Origin: Begonia masoniana
Lineage: Eukaryota > Streptophyta > Magnoliopsida > Cucurbitales > Begoniaceae
Reading direction: 5' to 3'
Length of the DNA: 64,000 nucleotides
Assembly (NCBI GenBank): GCA_022432975.1
Contig: CM039506.1
Coordinates: 166,671 to 230,670 of the forward strand
Every line of letters starts with the position of its first letter. Positions within the stretch are counted from its first letter, which is position 1. The notes beneath the pieces were generated by a model, which saw only the letters and a program-made list of their open reading frames with translations, was not told the origin of the DNA and made no database searches. This document shows, in pieces, positions 1-11,050 of this stretch. Made by a program: the position numbers and the translations under genes.

Positions 1-199
1 CGAGAACTACTAATGTCTTGGCCACCACTGCATGTTCGGTGTCACTAGCTCTTCTTCAAGTGATGGCAATAACTTCCTATCAATTTTCCCCTTCTTCGGA
101 ACAATATCCCCATTATTTAAAAAATCTAGTTTCTTTTATTTGGGCAGTTGTGAATAAATATGACCAATTCCATGACATTAAAACACTTAATATCTCATT

Positions 200-1147
200 T
201 CTCTGCGGTGGGGTCGAACTAGTACCTTTCAACCTGCTTGGCCATCACTTTTTGTTTCATTCTTTGGCTGAAATATCGACTGCTCTTCTTGCCTTAGAGT
301 AGAGTTCCATTTTGATTTCCCACTCAAAAAGTAAACCGTTTTGTGCTTGGAGTTGTCTTCCTCCTCTTTTGAGCTGCCTTTCAACCTTCCATGGCCATGT
401 GGACAACTTCTTCAAGTTTCCAGTAGTGCTGAATTCTAACAACATTTGCAATTTCAGATTGAGCCACAAATGAATCGAGCCATGGTTGCTTCTGCGTCTT
501 CCTCAACATTGGCAACGAATCCATGATATTTTCCACCCTTATAAATACTCCTCAACAGGATTTTGAACCCTGGTTAAGGCCTTCAATTTACGTGTAAGCT
601 CTATAATAATGTAAGGAACAAACCTTCGTCTCATGACAGCTTCATGTCTTCCCATTGTCGATTGGATTTCTCTATTTCTTTCGTTTGGTTAGGAGCACTT
701 GGTCCCACCAAGCAATTGCGTAATCAGTGAAAAAACACCCTCTGCAAGTTTTAACTTTTTTTTCCTCCGAATAGTTATGACAATCAAAAACAAGTTCAAC
801 CTTTCGTTCCCATTCATGTAAACGTCCGGGTCATTTTTACCTTGAAATGATGGGATAGAGAGTTTGATCGCACCTATGTTGTGGTCGGTAAAATTTCTTT
901 CTCGTGTTAACTTCTTTGTCTGGCATATGATCTCTTTCTCTTCTATGGAGGCTACTTCGTCAAAATCCTCATACGCTTCAGTCAAAATCACCCATGGGAT
1001 CAGCTGTAGTAAGAAGGGTCGCCTATTTGGCTGTCTTTCTTCAGGCATGACACCTTGGTGAATTTGATTAATTCGTTCATCATTACGATCCAATCGATCT
1101 CGAATCTCTTCAAATTGGACGTTCATCCGTTGGAATTGTTGTTGCAT
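200..1147 (-). pseudogene. Ty3/gypsy gag remnant
   Basis: Decayed capsid (gag) gene. The upstream part, 689-1147, reads open for 152 codons and contains IKLSIPSFQGKNDPDVYMN, which matches the capsid start of the better preserved gag at 11996-13795 (IKVNIPAFQGKSDPEAYLE). Downstream, at 257-469, a second frame holds KVERQLKRGGRQLQ, matching KAIKIERQLN of the same gag. The two blocks are out of frame and separated by stops, and the zinc knuckle is not reached within the window. Capsid would pack retrotransposon RNA, but this copy cannot. The window edge cuts the element, so protease and pol may lie further left. Family assignment is firm; the exact 5' end is approximate. Confidence 0.75.
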
Positions 1148-1743
1148 GCTTGGATGACCAAATTGCTATCCATTGCGTTGCTTCACCTTCTTTTTCGGAC
1201 ATGTTTTAAAATCTGTGTAAAAGTGTAAGTAAAAAAGGACCTCACCTCTCCCTCACGTGTATACACTCAAATATGGTCTTGAGCACTCGTGTTTACTCAC
1301 ATAGATCTCGGCTTTTATCCTCATAATAAGCTCACCAACTCTTGCCTTTTACCACTCACTTCCTCCTCAAGTTCTTGAGAAAACTAAGCAAGGTAAATAT
1401 CAAAGCAAAACAAATGAAAACCAACACACTTAAAATATAGATTTCTTAGTGAAGATGAAAGCAATGGGATGCAAAATAAAGAAGGATGAAGAAATATGGT
1501 CACATAAGATTGTACACGGATTTGAAAAAAAAAAAATATATGATACAGAATAAAGAAATTCTTTTTCTCTTTTCTTTTTTTTTTTGTCCCTTTTTTTTTC
1601 TCTTTTTTTTGTCTTTTTTTTTTATAAACTATCAATGGGAGCAAGAACAAAGATATGAAATTATGGATCAACAACAAGGAGGAAATTGAAATAAAAAGAA
1701 TGGAAGAACTAGACGATAAACAAAACCTCAATTGGATGTCTAG
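1148..1743 (-). other. Untranslated leader of the left gypsy element
   Basis: Sequence between the primer binding site and gag. It shares the stretch reading CTCTCCCTCACGTGT (about 1247-1261) with the leader of the second gypsy element (about 13943-13958), which shows the two are related families. It contains long T runs near 1560-1625. Predicted proteins over this stretch are lysine/phenylalanine low-complexity artefacts. Confidence 0.55.
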
Positions 1744-1755
1744 TCTCTGATACCA
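1744..1755 (-). other. Primer binding site (initiator Met tRNA)
   Basis: The minus strand reads TGGTATCAGAGA two bases inside the LTR edge, the usual complement to the 3' end of plant initiator methionine tRNA. It fixes the orientation: the LTR to the right is the 5' LTR and gag lies to the left. Confidence 0.8.
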
Positions 1756-1757
1756 AA

Positions 1758-2490
1758 TGATGCAAACCTCAACAAACTTGTTGTGAGACCCAACGTCAAT
1801 AGATGGAATCAACTTCAGGATCGCCCAATAGTAGTTTCAAAGTATAGTGACTAATGACCCCGTGGTTATGTGACAACCAGAAACCAATAGTATCAATAAA
1901 GGAATATTGACCCCGTTGCTATGAAAGAGCAAGAAACCAATATTATAAGGGCTGGAAATCAAGTGGTTGCACTTGAAATTTCCGCAAGTTCTACAGAAGA
2001 ACAGTTTGGAGGAAATTCTCACAAGATAATTCTCATTCTAGTGTGTCTTACAATAAAGAAATACCAAGTATTTATAGGCTTACAAGAATAGTCTAGAATA
2101 GAAATTAAATACCCTTGAAAACATAAGAAAGAACTTTGCTACTAATATGGTCTAGGTTCAGCCTTCTTTGGAAACCATCAAAACACCCTTTAGCCTTCTC
2201 TATGACATTATTCAATGCCTAGTGGATGTCACTTCGAAATTACTCTTCTAGAGCCTTCTTCGCTATATTGGTGATCATTTGGGCCTAATCAAACTCCATT
2301 TGTATTTGTAACACATTAATAACTTTAAAGCCCATTTCTTCCAGTGGTCTTGGTTCTTGAAATAAGTTATTTTTGACTTCTTCTTGAAGCTTCTTGGCCC
2401 GAGCTCTAGTGATAGGTCCATTTGGTATTTTCAATTCCATTAAGTATTCTTCTTGGCCCAATTTTTCTTCAATGTCATCCTTGCCCACAT
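1758..2490 (-). mobile_element. 5' LTR of the left gypsy element
   Basis: The LTR begins TGATGCAAACC just after the primer site, matching the layout of the second element (TGATATGAACC at 14574). It holds a TATA box on the minus strand and, at its far end, a short pol-tail reading frame. The right edge merges into satellite DNA, so the true LTR end and any target duplication are not visible; 2490 is where the 208-bp monomer becomes recognisable. Confidence 0.65.
2069..2077 (-). promoter_or_regulatory. TATA box in LTR
   Basis: The minus strand reads CTATAAATA about 310 bases inside the LTR edge, a plausible core promoter for the element transcript running leftward into gag. Confidence 0.5.
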
Positions 2491-2533
2491 CAAAGAAGGT
2501 TATTGGGTCCTCAATACACGTCGTTCTCATCAC
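2285..2533 (-). pseudogene. Pol C-terminal tail encoded in the LTR
   Basis: An 82-codon frame containing NGPITRARAKKLQEEV, a basic motif typical of the extreme C-terminus of plant gypsy polyproteins. Its position upstream of the LTR TATA box implies that the pol frame of this family runs into the LTR. The same arrangement occurs in the second element, where GGPMTRSRTKK lies inside the LTR. The first 14 or so codons (TTCIEDPITF) lie in sequence that is shared with the satellite monomer, so the frame crosses the retroelement/satellite junction without a break. Confidence 0.6.
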
Positions 2534-5500
2534 TTCAAGTTAATACTTGAAGGTAAAATGGATAACTTTGGTTCTAACCACAAGTCATGTAACAGTGAAC
2601 CTAATTTGCTTGATACGTTCAGTTCTTTTGGAACAAATCGATTGAAGTGAAGTTTCTAATACTTCTTCAAACGGATTACTAAGTCTTAATTACGCGTCCA
2701 TGAAGGTTAATGGCTCTTCAATACACGTCTTTCTCATCACTTCAAGTTAAAACCTTGAAGGTGAATTAGATAACTTTGGTTCTAACCACAAGTCACGTAA
2801 CAGTGAACCTCATTTGCTTGATACGTTCAGTTGTTTTGGAACCAATCGATTGAATTGAAGTTTCTTATACTTATTCAAACGCATTACTAAGTCTTAAATA
2901 CGTATCCGTGACGGTTATTGGGGTTATCAATACACGTCGTTATCATCACTTCAAGTTAAAACCTTGAAGGTGAAATAAATAACTTTGGTTCTAACCACAA
3001 GTCATGTAAAAGTGAACCTCATTTGCTTGATACGTTTAGTTCTTTTGGAACAAATCTATTGAAGTGAAGTTTCTAATACTTCTTCAAACGGATTACTAAG
3101 TCTTACTTACGCGTACAAGAAGGTTATTGGGTCATCAATACACGTCATTATCATCACTTCAAGTTAAAACCTTGAAAGTAAAATGGATAACTTTGGTTCT
3201 AACCACAAGTCATGTAACAGTGAACCTAATTTGCTTGATACGTTCATTTCTTTTGGAACAAATTGATTGAAGTGAAGTTTTTAATACTTCTTCAAACGGA
3301 TTACTAAGTCTTAATTACGCGTCCATGACGGTTATTGGGTCCTCAATACACATCGTTCTCGACACTTCAAGTTAAAACCTTGAAGGTGAAATAGATAACT
3401 TTGGTTCTAACCACAAGTCATGTAAAAGTGAACCTAATTTGCTTGATACGTTCAGTTCTTTTGGAACAAATCTATTGAAGTGAAGTTTCTAATACTTCTT
3501 CAAACGGATTACTAAGTCTTAATTACGCGTCCAAGAAGGTTATTGGGTCCTAAATACACGTCGTTCTCATCACTTCAAGTTAAAACCTTGAAGGTGAAAT
3601 AGATAACTTTGGTTCTAACCACAAGTCATGTAACAGTGAACCTCATTTGCTTGGTACGTTCATTTCTTTTGGAACAAATCAATTGAAGTGAAGTTTCTAA
3701 TAATTCTTTAAACGGATTACTAACTCTTAATGACTTGTCCATGAAGGTTATTGGGTCCTCAATACACGTCGTTCTCATCACTTCATGTTAAAAACTTGAA
3801 GGTAAAATGGATAACTTTTGTTCTAACCACAAGACATGTAACAGTGAACCTCATTTGGTTGATACAATCATTTCTTTTGGAACGAATCCATTGAAGTAAA
3901 GTTTCTAATACTTCTTCAAACGCATTACTAAGTCTAAATTACGCATCTGTGATGGTTATTAGGCCATGAATACACGTCGTTCTCATCACTTAAAGTTAAA
4001 ACCTTGAAGGTGAAATAGATAACTTTTGTTCTAACCACAAGTCATGTAAAAGTGAACCTCATTTGCTTGATACGTTCAGTTCTTTTGGAACAAATCGATT
4101 GAAATGAAGTTTCTTATACTTCTTCAAATGCATTACTAAGTCTTAATTACGCATCCGTGACGGCTATTTGGCCATTAATACACGTCGTTCAAACCACTTC
4201 AAGTTAAAAACTTGAAGTTAAAATGGATAACTTTGGTTCTAACCACAAGTCATGTAACAGTGAACCTCATTTTCTTGATGCGTTCATTTGTTTTGGAACA
4301 AATCGATTGAAGTGAAGTTTCTAATACTTCTTCAAACGGATTAATAAGTCTTAATTACGCATCCATGAAGGTTATTGGGTCCTCAATACACGTCGTTCTC
4401 ATCACTTCAAGTTAAAACCTTGAAGGTTAAATAGATAACTTTGGTTCTAACCACAAGTCATGTACAGTGAACCTCATTTGCTTGATACGTTCAGTTGTTT
4501 TGGAACAAATCGATTGAAGTGAAGTTTCTTATACTTATTCAAACGTATTACTAAGTCTTAATTACGTATCCGTGACGGTTATTGGGGTTATCAATACACG
4601 TCGTTATCATCACTTCAAGTTAAAACCTTGAAGGTGAATTAGATAACTTTGGTTCTAACCACAAGTCATGTAAAAGTGAACCTCATTTGCTTGATACGTT
4701 TAGTTCTTTTGGAACAAATCTATTGAAGTGAAGTTTCTAATACTTCTTCAAACGGATTACTAAGTCTTACTTACGCGTACAAGAAGGTTATTGGGTCCTC
4801 AATACACGTCGTTCTCATCACTTCAAGTTAAAACCTTGAAGGTAAAATGGATAACTTTGGTTCTAACCACAAGTCATGTAATAGTGAACCTAATTTGCTT
4901 GATACGTTCATTTCTTTTGGAACAAATCGATTGAAGTGAAGTTTCTAATACTTCTTCAAACGGATTACTAAGTCTTAATTACGCGTCCATGAAAGTTATT
5001 GGGTCCTCAATACACATCGTTCACATCACTTCAAGTTAAAACCTTGAAGGTGAAATATATAACTTTGGTTCTAACCAAAAGTCATGTAAAAGTGAACCTA
5101 ATTTGCTTGATACGTTCAGTTCTTTTGGAACAAATCTATTGAAGTGAAGTTTCTAATACTTCTTCAAACGGATTACTAAGTCTTAATTACGCGTCCAAGA
5201 AGGTTATTGGGTCCTCAATACACGTCGTTCTCATCACTTCAAGTTAAAACCTTGAAGGTGAAATAGATAACTTTGGTTTTAACCACAAGTCATGTAACAG
5301 TGAACCTCATTTGCTTGGCACGTTCATTTCTTTTGGAACAAATCAATTGAAGTGAAGTTTCTAATAATTCTTTAAACGGATTACTAAGTCTTAATGACGT
5401 GTCCATGAAGGTTATTGGGTCCGCAATACACGTCGTTCTCATCACTAATGTTAAAAACTTGAAGGTAAAATGGATAACTTTGGTTCTAACCACAAGTCAT

Positions 5501-7653
5501 GTAACAGTGAACCTAATTTGCTTGATACGTTCATTTCTTTTGGAACAAATTGATTGAAGTGAAGTTTTTAATACTTCTTCAAACGGATTACTAAGTCTTA
5601 ATTACGCGTCCATGAAGGTTATTGGGTCCTCAATACACATCGTTCTCATCACTTCAAGTTAAAACCTTGAAGGTGAAATAGATAACTTTGGTTCTAACCA
5701 CAAGTCATGTAAAAGTGAACCTAATTTGCTTGATACGTTTAGTTCTTTTGGAACAAATCTATTGAAGTGAAGTTTCTAATACTTCTTCAAACGGATTACT
5801 AAGTCTTAATTACGCGTCCAAGAAGGTTATTGGGTCCTCAATACACGTCGTTCTCATCACTTCAAGTTAAAACCTTGAAGGTGAAATAGATAACTTTTGT
5901 TCTAACCACAAGTCATGTAACAGTGAACCTCATTTGCTTGGTACGTTCATTTCTTTTGGAACAAATCAATTGAAGTGAAGTTTCTAATAATTCTTTAAAC
6001 GGATTACTAACTCTTAATGACATGTCAATAAAGGTTATTGGGTCCTCAATACACGTCGTTCTCATCAATTCATGTTAAAAACTTGAAGGTAAAATGGATA
6101 ACTTTTGTTCTAACCACAAGACATGTAACAGTGAACCTCATTTGGTTGATACAATCATTTCTTTTGGAACAAATCCATTGAAGTAAAGTTTCTAATGCTT
6201 CTTCAAACGCATTACTAAGTCTTAATTACGCATCTGTGATGGTTATTGGGCCATGAATACACGTCGTTCTCATCACTTAAAGTTAAAACCTTGAAGGTGA
6301 AATAGATAACTTTTGTTCTAACCACAAGTCATGTAACAGTTAACCTCATTTGCTTGATACGTTCAGTTCTTTTGGAACAAATCCATTGAAATGAAGTTTC
6401 TAATACTTCTTCAAATGCATTACTAAGTCTTAATTACGCATCTGTGATGGTTATTGGGCCATGAATACACGTCGTTCTCATCACTTCAAGTTAAAACCTT
6501 GAAGGTGAAATAGATAACTTTGGTTTTAACCACAAGTCATGTAACAGTGAACCTCATTTGCTTGGCACGTTCATTTCTTTTGGAACAAATCAATTGAAGT
6601 GAAGTTTCTAATAATTCTTTAAACGGATTACTAAGTCTTAATGACGTGTCCATGAAGGTTATTGGGTCCGCAATACACGTCGTTCTCATCACTTCAAGTT
6701 AAAACCTTGAAGGTGAAATAGATAACTTTGGTTCTAACCACAAGTCATGTAACAGTGAACCTCATTTGCTTGATACGTTCAGTTGTTTTGGAACCAATTG
6801 ATTAAATTGAAGTTTCTTATACTTATTCAAATGCATTACTAAGTCTTAAATACGTATCCGTGACGGTTATTGGGGTTATCAGTACACGTCGTTATCATCA
6901 CTTCAAGTTAAAACCTTGAAGGTGAAATAGATAACTTTGGTTCTAACCACAAGTCATGTAAAAGTGAACCTCATTTGCTTGATACGTTCAGTTCTTTTGG
7001 AACAAATCTATTGAAGTGAAGTTTCTAATACTTCTTCAAACGGATTACTAAGTCTTAATTACGCGTACAAGAAGGTTATTGGGTCCTCAATACACGTCGT
7101 TCTCATCACTTCAAGTTAAAACCTTGAAGGTAAAATTGATAACTTTGGTTCTAACCACAAGTCATGTAACAGTGAACCTAATTTGCTTGATACGTTCATT
7201 TCTTTTGAAACAAATCGATTGAAGTGAAGTTTCTAATACTTCTTCAAACGGGTTACTAAGTCTTAATTACGCGCCCATGAAGGTTATTGGGTCCTCAATA
7301 CACGTCGTTCTCATCACTTCAAGTTAAAACCTTGAAGACTAAATAGATAACTTTGGTTCTAACCACAAGTCACGTAACAGTGAACCTCATTTGCTTGATA
7401 CGTTCAGCTGTTTGGACCAATCGATTGAAGTGAAGTTTCTTATACTTCTTCAAACTAATTACTAAGTCTTAATTACGTATCCGTGACGGTTATTGGGTCA
7501 TCAATACACGTCGTTCTCATCACTTCAAGTTAAAAACTTTAAGGTAAAATGTATAACTTTGGTTCTAACCACAAGTCATGTAACAGTGAACCTCATTTGA
7601 TTGATACAATCATTTCTTTTTGAACAAATCCATTGAAGTGAAGTTTCTAATAC
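2491..7653. repeat. 208-bp satellite array, left block
   Basis: About 25 head-to-tail monomers. The anchor word CACTTCAAGTT recurs at 3363, 3571 and 3779, giving a period of 208 bp. Each monomer carries a dyad: CTTCAAG, a 7-base spacer, then CTTGAAG. Monomers here are diverse (cores such as CGCGTCCAAGAAGG, CGTATCCGTGACGG and CATCTGTGATGG), and particular variants recur at multiples of 208 bp, suggesting past duplication of multi-monomer blocks. No gene is present; an apparent 67-codon frame at 5290-5493 is just the satellite read on the minus strand. Confidence 0.95.
7649..7653. repeat. Target site duplication AATAC (left)
   Basis: AATAC precedes TGATATG at 7654 and the same five bases follow the right LTR at 15445-15449. 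Joining the flanks across one copy restores the satellite phrase TTTCTAATACTTC, so the insertion is precise. Confidence 0.95.
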
Positions 7654-9405
7654 TGATATGAACCTAAGATATTAGAGATCTTAGACCCAACACGCAATAC
7701 GGAATTCAAAGGGAATAATGCCTTTATTGATTCAAAAGAATAAGAAGAAGGAACTTGACCCCAATCGATAGATAGCGATGGAACCAAAGTTATCAGAAAA
7801 AGTAGCTAGACCCGAACCAAACTCGTTGGTTGAACCTAAGCTATCAAGTTCGATCTTTTCAAGAATACACTTGAAGAAGATCAAGTTCTAATCCAAGAAC
7901 TCAAGAAGAGAATTATAAGGATCTCACCTTAAAGCAAAAGCTTAATAAAATTCAATTCATTCAAAAGTCCCTAAAATCTATTACAAGCCTCCCTTAAATA
8001 GGCAAAGGGATAAAACTATAAGGTAATAACATAATTAGAAATAATCAAAATATCCTAATTAGACAATAGGAAAGTTTCCAAAAATAAGAGAAGGAAAATT
8101 GGAAAGTGGTGCAAGTGGATGGTGGCCGCGGAACTTAGGTTTAAGTAACGTGAGTCTTGAGTTTAATTCAGATTGTGGGCCTAGCCCAATGGTGTGGCAC
8201 TTGTAAGAACTTTGAAGTTAAAAACTCTTGGGCTAGAGTAGTGCCATGTTGGGTGACCATGTGGGAAGTCTTTATTTTTGAGACTTCGTTTTGGGCTTCG
8301 TTTTGGGCTTCGTTTTGGGCTTCGTTTTGGGCTTCGTTTTGGGCTTCGTTTTGGGCTTCGTTTTGGGCTTCGTTTTGGGCTTCGTTTTGGGCTTCGTTTT
8401 GGGCTTCGTTTTGGGCTTCGTTTTGGGCTTCGTTTTGGGCTTCGTTTTGGGCTTCGTTTTGGGCTTCGTTTTGGGCTTCGTTTTGGGCTTCGTTTTGGGC
8501 TTCGTTTTGGGCTTCGTTTTGGGCTTCGTTTTGGGCTTCGTTTTGGGCTTCGTTTTGGGCTTCGTTTTGGGCTTCGTTTTGGGCTTCGTTTTGGGCTTCG
8601 TTTTGGGCTTCGTTTTGGGCTTCGTTTTGGGCTTCGTTTTGGGCTTCGTTTTGGGCTTCGTTTTGGGCTTCGTTTTGGGCTTCGTTTTGGGCTTCGTTTT
8701 GGGCTTCGTTTTGGGCTTCGTTTTGGGCTTCGTTTTGGGCTTCGTTTTGGGCTTCGTTTTGGGCTTCGTTTTGGGCTTCGTTTTGGGCTTCGTTTTGGGC
8801 TTCGTTTTGGGCTTCGTTTTGGGCTTCGTTTTGGGCTTCGTTTTGGGCTTCGTTTTGGGCTTCGTTTTGGGCTTCGTTTTGGGCTTCGTTTTGGGCTTCG
8901 TTTTGGGCTTCGTTTTGGGCTTCGTTTTGGGCTTCGTTTTGGGCTTCGTTTTGGGCTTCGTTTTGGGCTTCGTTTTGGGCTTCGTTTTGGGCTTCGTTTT
9001 GGGCTTCGTTTTGGGCTTCGTTTTGGGCTTCGTTTTGGGCTTCGTTTTGGGCTTCGTTTTGGGCTTCGTTTTGGGCTTCGTTTTGGGCTTCGTTTTGGGC
9101 TTCGTTTTGGGCTTCGTTTTGGGCTTCGTTTTGGGCTTCGTTTTGGGCTTCGTTTTGGGCTTCGTTTTGGGCTTCGTTTTGGGCTTCGTTTTGGGCTTCG
9201 TAGTCCTTGCTCTTCATCAACACTTAGTAATTTATTGCTCGTGCACTTTGTGATGATTCCTTTTCTTGGATGTCTTTGATTAAAATTGTAGTCTTTGTTT
9301 TTTTTCTTCGTTTCTTGATCTCGTCATTGGTTCCTCCTCTATTCATCAATGGATCTTGGCTCCCTATTGCTCTTGATTGTCCTTAGTTGCTCCTTTGACA
9401 CATCA
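7654..9405 (-). mobile_element. 3' LTR, expanded (1752 bp)
   Basis: Starts TGATATGAACC and ends GACACATCA. It aligns along its length with the 871-bp right LTR, except for the 912-bp minisatellite at 8285-9196. Other differences are single bases, for example TTCAAAAGAATAAG against TTCAAAGAATAAG and TCACCTTAAAGC against TCACCTCAAAGC, plus a cluster of one-base indels between 9200 and 9330. Confidence 0.93.
8285..9196. repeat. 12-bp minisatellite, 76 perfect copies
   Basis: The unit TTCGTTTTGGGC repeats exactly 76 times with no visible mismatch. The right LTR has one full copy plus one 11-base copy at the same place (about 15205-15227). On the minus strand the unit encodes Glu-Ala-Gln-Asn in the frame shared with the flanking pol-tail peptide (EVSKIKTSHMVTQHG). 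Because 12 is a multiple of three, any copy number keeps the frame. Open frames on the plus strand (FWAS, GLRF and GFVL repeats) are by-products. Confidence 0.97.
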
Positions 9406-9862
9406 TTCCCTCCTCTTCGAAAAGATTGTCCTCGAATCTGCATCAAACAAAGATAAGTCATAACCTTAAAAGTAGCGCTTACATTACCATATTCGCTCGG
9501 TAAGTCAATCTTATAAGCATTGTCATGATGCGTTCCAACACTTGGAAGGGACCGGCTTGGCTTGTCCGCGCATAGTGCTCTGTGTCGTTTTTGTATAATG
9601 TTTTCTCGAACCTTCGAGTGTAATTCTCTTACGAATTCAGCCTTTCTTTTTCCATTTAAATCAACCAATTCAGTAGAAGGTAACGGTAATAAATCAAGCG
9701 GGGTAAGAGGGTTAAAGCCATACACAATTTCAAATGGTGAGTAAGAAGTAGTAGAATGAACACTCTATTGTAAGCGAACTCAACATGTGGCAAGCAATTT
9801 TCCCATTGTTTTAAAATTCTTAGAAATTATTGCTCTCAATAAAGTAGATAAAGTTCGATTCA
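9339..9862 (-). pseudogene. Integrase C-terminal region, broken
   Basis: Continuation of pol after the frameshift near 9863-9920. The frame at 9339-9725 contains YGFNPLTPLDLLPLP, a typical segment after the catalytic core of plant gypsy integrase. It then reaches DNAYKIDLPSEYGNVSATF, the usual lead-in to the C-terminal domain. The stretch normally found between these two parts is missing or shortened (around 9540-9600) with frame changes on either side. The frame crosses the LTR edge at 9405 and stops at 9339, so the polyprotein end lies inside the LTR. Confidence 0.75.
9406..9418 (-). other. Polypurine tract
   Basis: The minus strand reads GAAGAGGAGGGAA directly before the 3' LTR, as expected for the plus-strand primer of reverse transcription. 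Confidence 0.75.
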
Positions 9863-11050
9863 CTACCTCGGTTTGTCCATCCGTTTGGGGGTGTGCCACG
9901 GTGGAAAACAACAATTTGTACCTAGCTTATTCCATAAGGTTCTCCAAAAGTGACTTAGAAACTTCACATCCCTATCACTAACAATTGTTCTAGGTAATCC
10001 ATGTAAACGCACAATTTCTTTAAAAAATAAATCCGCTATATGTGTAGCATCATTAGTTTTAGAACATGCTATAAAATGTGCCATTTTACTAAATCGATCC
10101 ACAACCACAAAAATACTATCCTTACCTCCTTGTGTTCTTGGTAAACCTAACACAAAGTCCATGGAAATATCCGTCCAAGGGTGCTCGGGCACGGGTAAAG
10201 GACTATACAATCCATATGGTTTGATCTTTGACTTTGCCTTCCTACATTCAATGCATCTTTCACAAATAGTTATAACATCATGCTTCATTTTTGGCCAAAA
10301 GAAATGTTCTATCAAGACATTCAAAGTTTTGTCAATTCCAAAGTGTCCCATTAATCCTCCACCATGTGTTTCTCTAACAAGCAATTCACGTAATGAGCAT
10401 TTAGGTATACAAAGTTTATCCTTTCGAAATAAATACCCATCATGTCTATAATAATCAGCACATGCAATTTTCTCACAATCTCTCCATACATGACAAAAAT
10501 CTATATCCGATTCATACAAATCCTTAATAAATTCAAATCCTAACAATTTAGATTGTAGAGAAGTGATTAAAACGTACCTCCTTGACAACGCATCAGCGAC
10601 TACGTTGTCTTTACCTTTTTTGTAATGGATGACATATGGAAAGGTCTCGATGAATTCCATCCACTTGGCGTGCCTCTTGTGCAATTTACCTTGTGACTTT
10701 AGGTGCTTCAAACTCTCGTGATCGGAATGAATAATAAACTCCTTGGGCCACAAGTAGTGTTGCCATGTTTGTAACGTCCTTACCAAAGCATAGAGTTCCT
10801 TGTCATATGTTGGATAATTTAATGCCGCTCCACTAAGCTTTTCACTGAAGTAAGCAATCGGCTTCATTTCCTGCATCAAAACACCTCCAATTCCCTTTCC
10901 CGACGCGTCACATTCAATTTCAAATGTTTTATCAAAATTTGGTAAAACTAGAAGGGGAGCATTAGTTAGTTTCTCTTTTAACAAATTAAACGCTTTGTCA
11001 TGTACTTCGGTCCAGTTAAATGCAATATTCTTTTTAACTAACTCATTCAT
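9863..11050 (-). pseudogene. Pol: RNase H and integrase
   Basis: 395 codons. RNase H occupies about residues 40-158 with candidate catalytic acids D48 (ECDASG), E85, D110 (HSDHESL) and D153 (VADALSRR). The integrase zinc domain follows, H229, H236, C266 and C269. The core shows D298 (SMDFVLG) and D359 (VSDRD); the third acidic residue would lie beyond residue 378, where a frameshift turns the sequence into [16 protein letters not shown]. The enzyme pair would degrade template RNA and join element DNA to the genome. The N-terminal join to RT is also broken by a one-base change near 11070. Confidence 0.9.

Noticed and set aside
8285..9196. Telomeric or centromeric short repeat
   Set aside because: The unit is not a telomere motif, and it lies inside an LTR with its short counterpart in the other LTR.
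8157..9279. Long open frames of about 320-350 codons on both strands (FWAS, GLRF, GFVL and EAQN repeats)
   Set aside because: All come from a 12-bp tandem repeat with no stop in the frames concerned. Only the minus-strand EAQN frame joins a real pol tail; the plus-strand ones are by-products.
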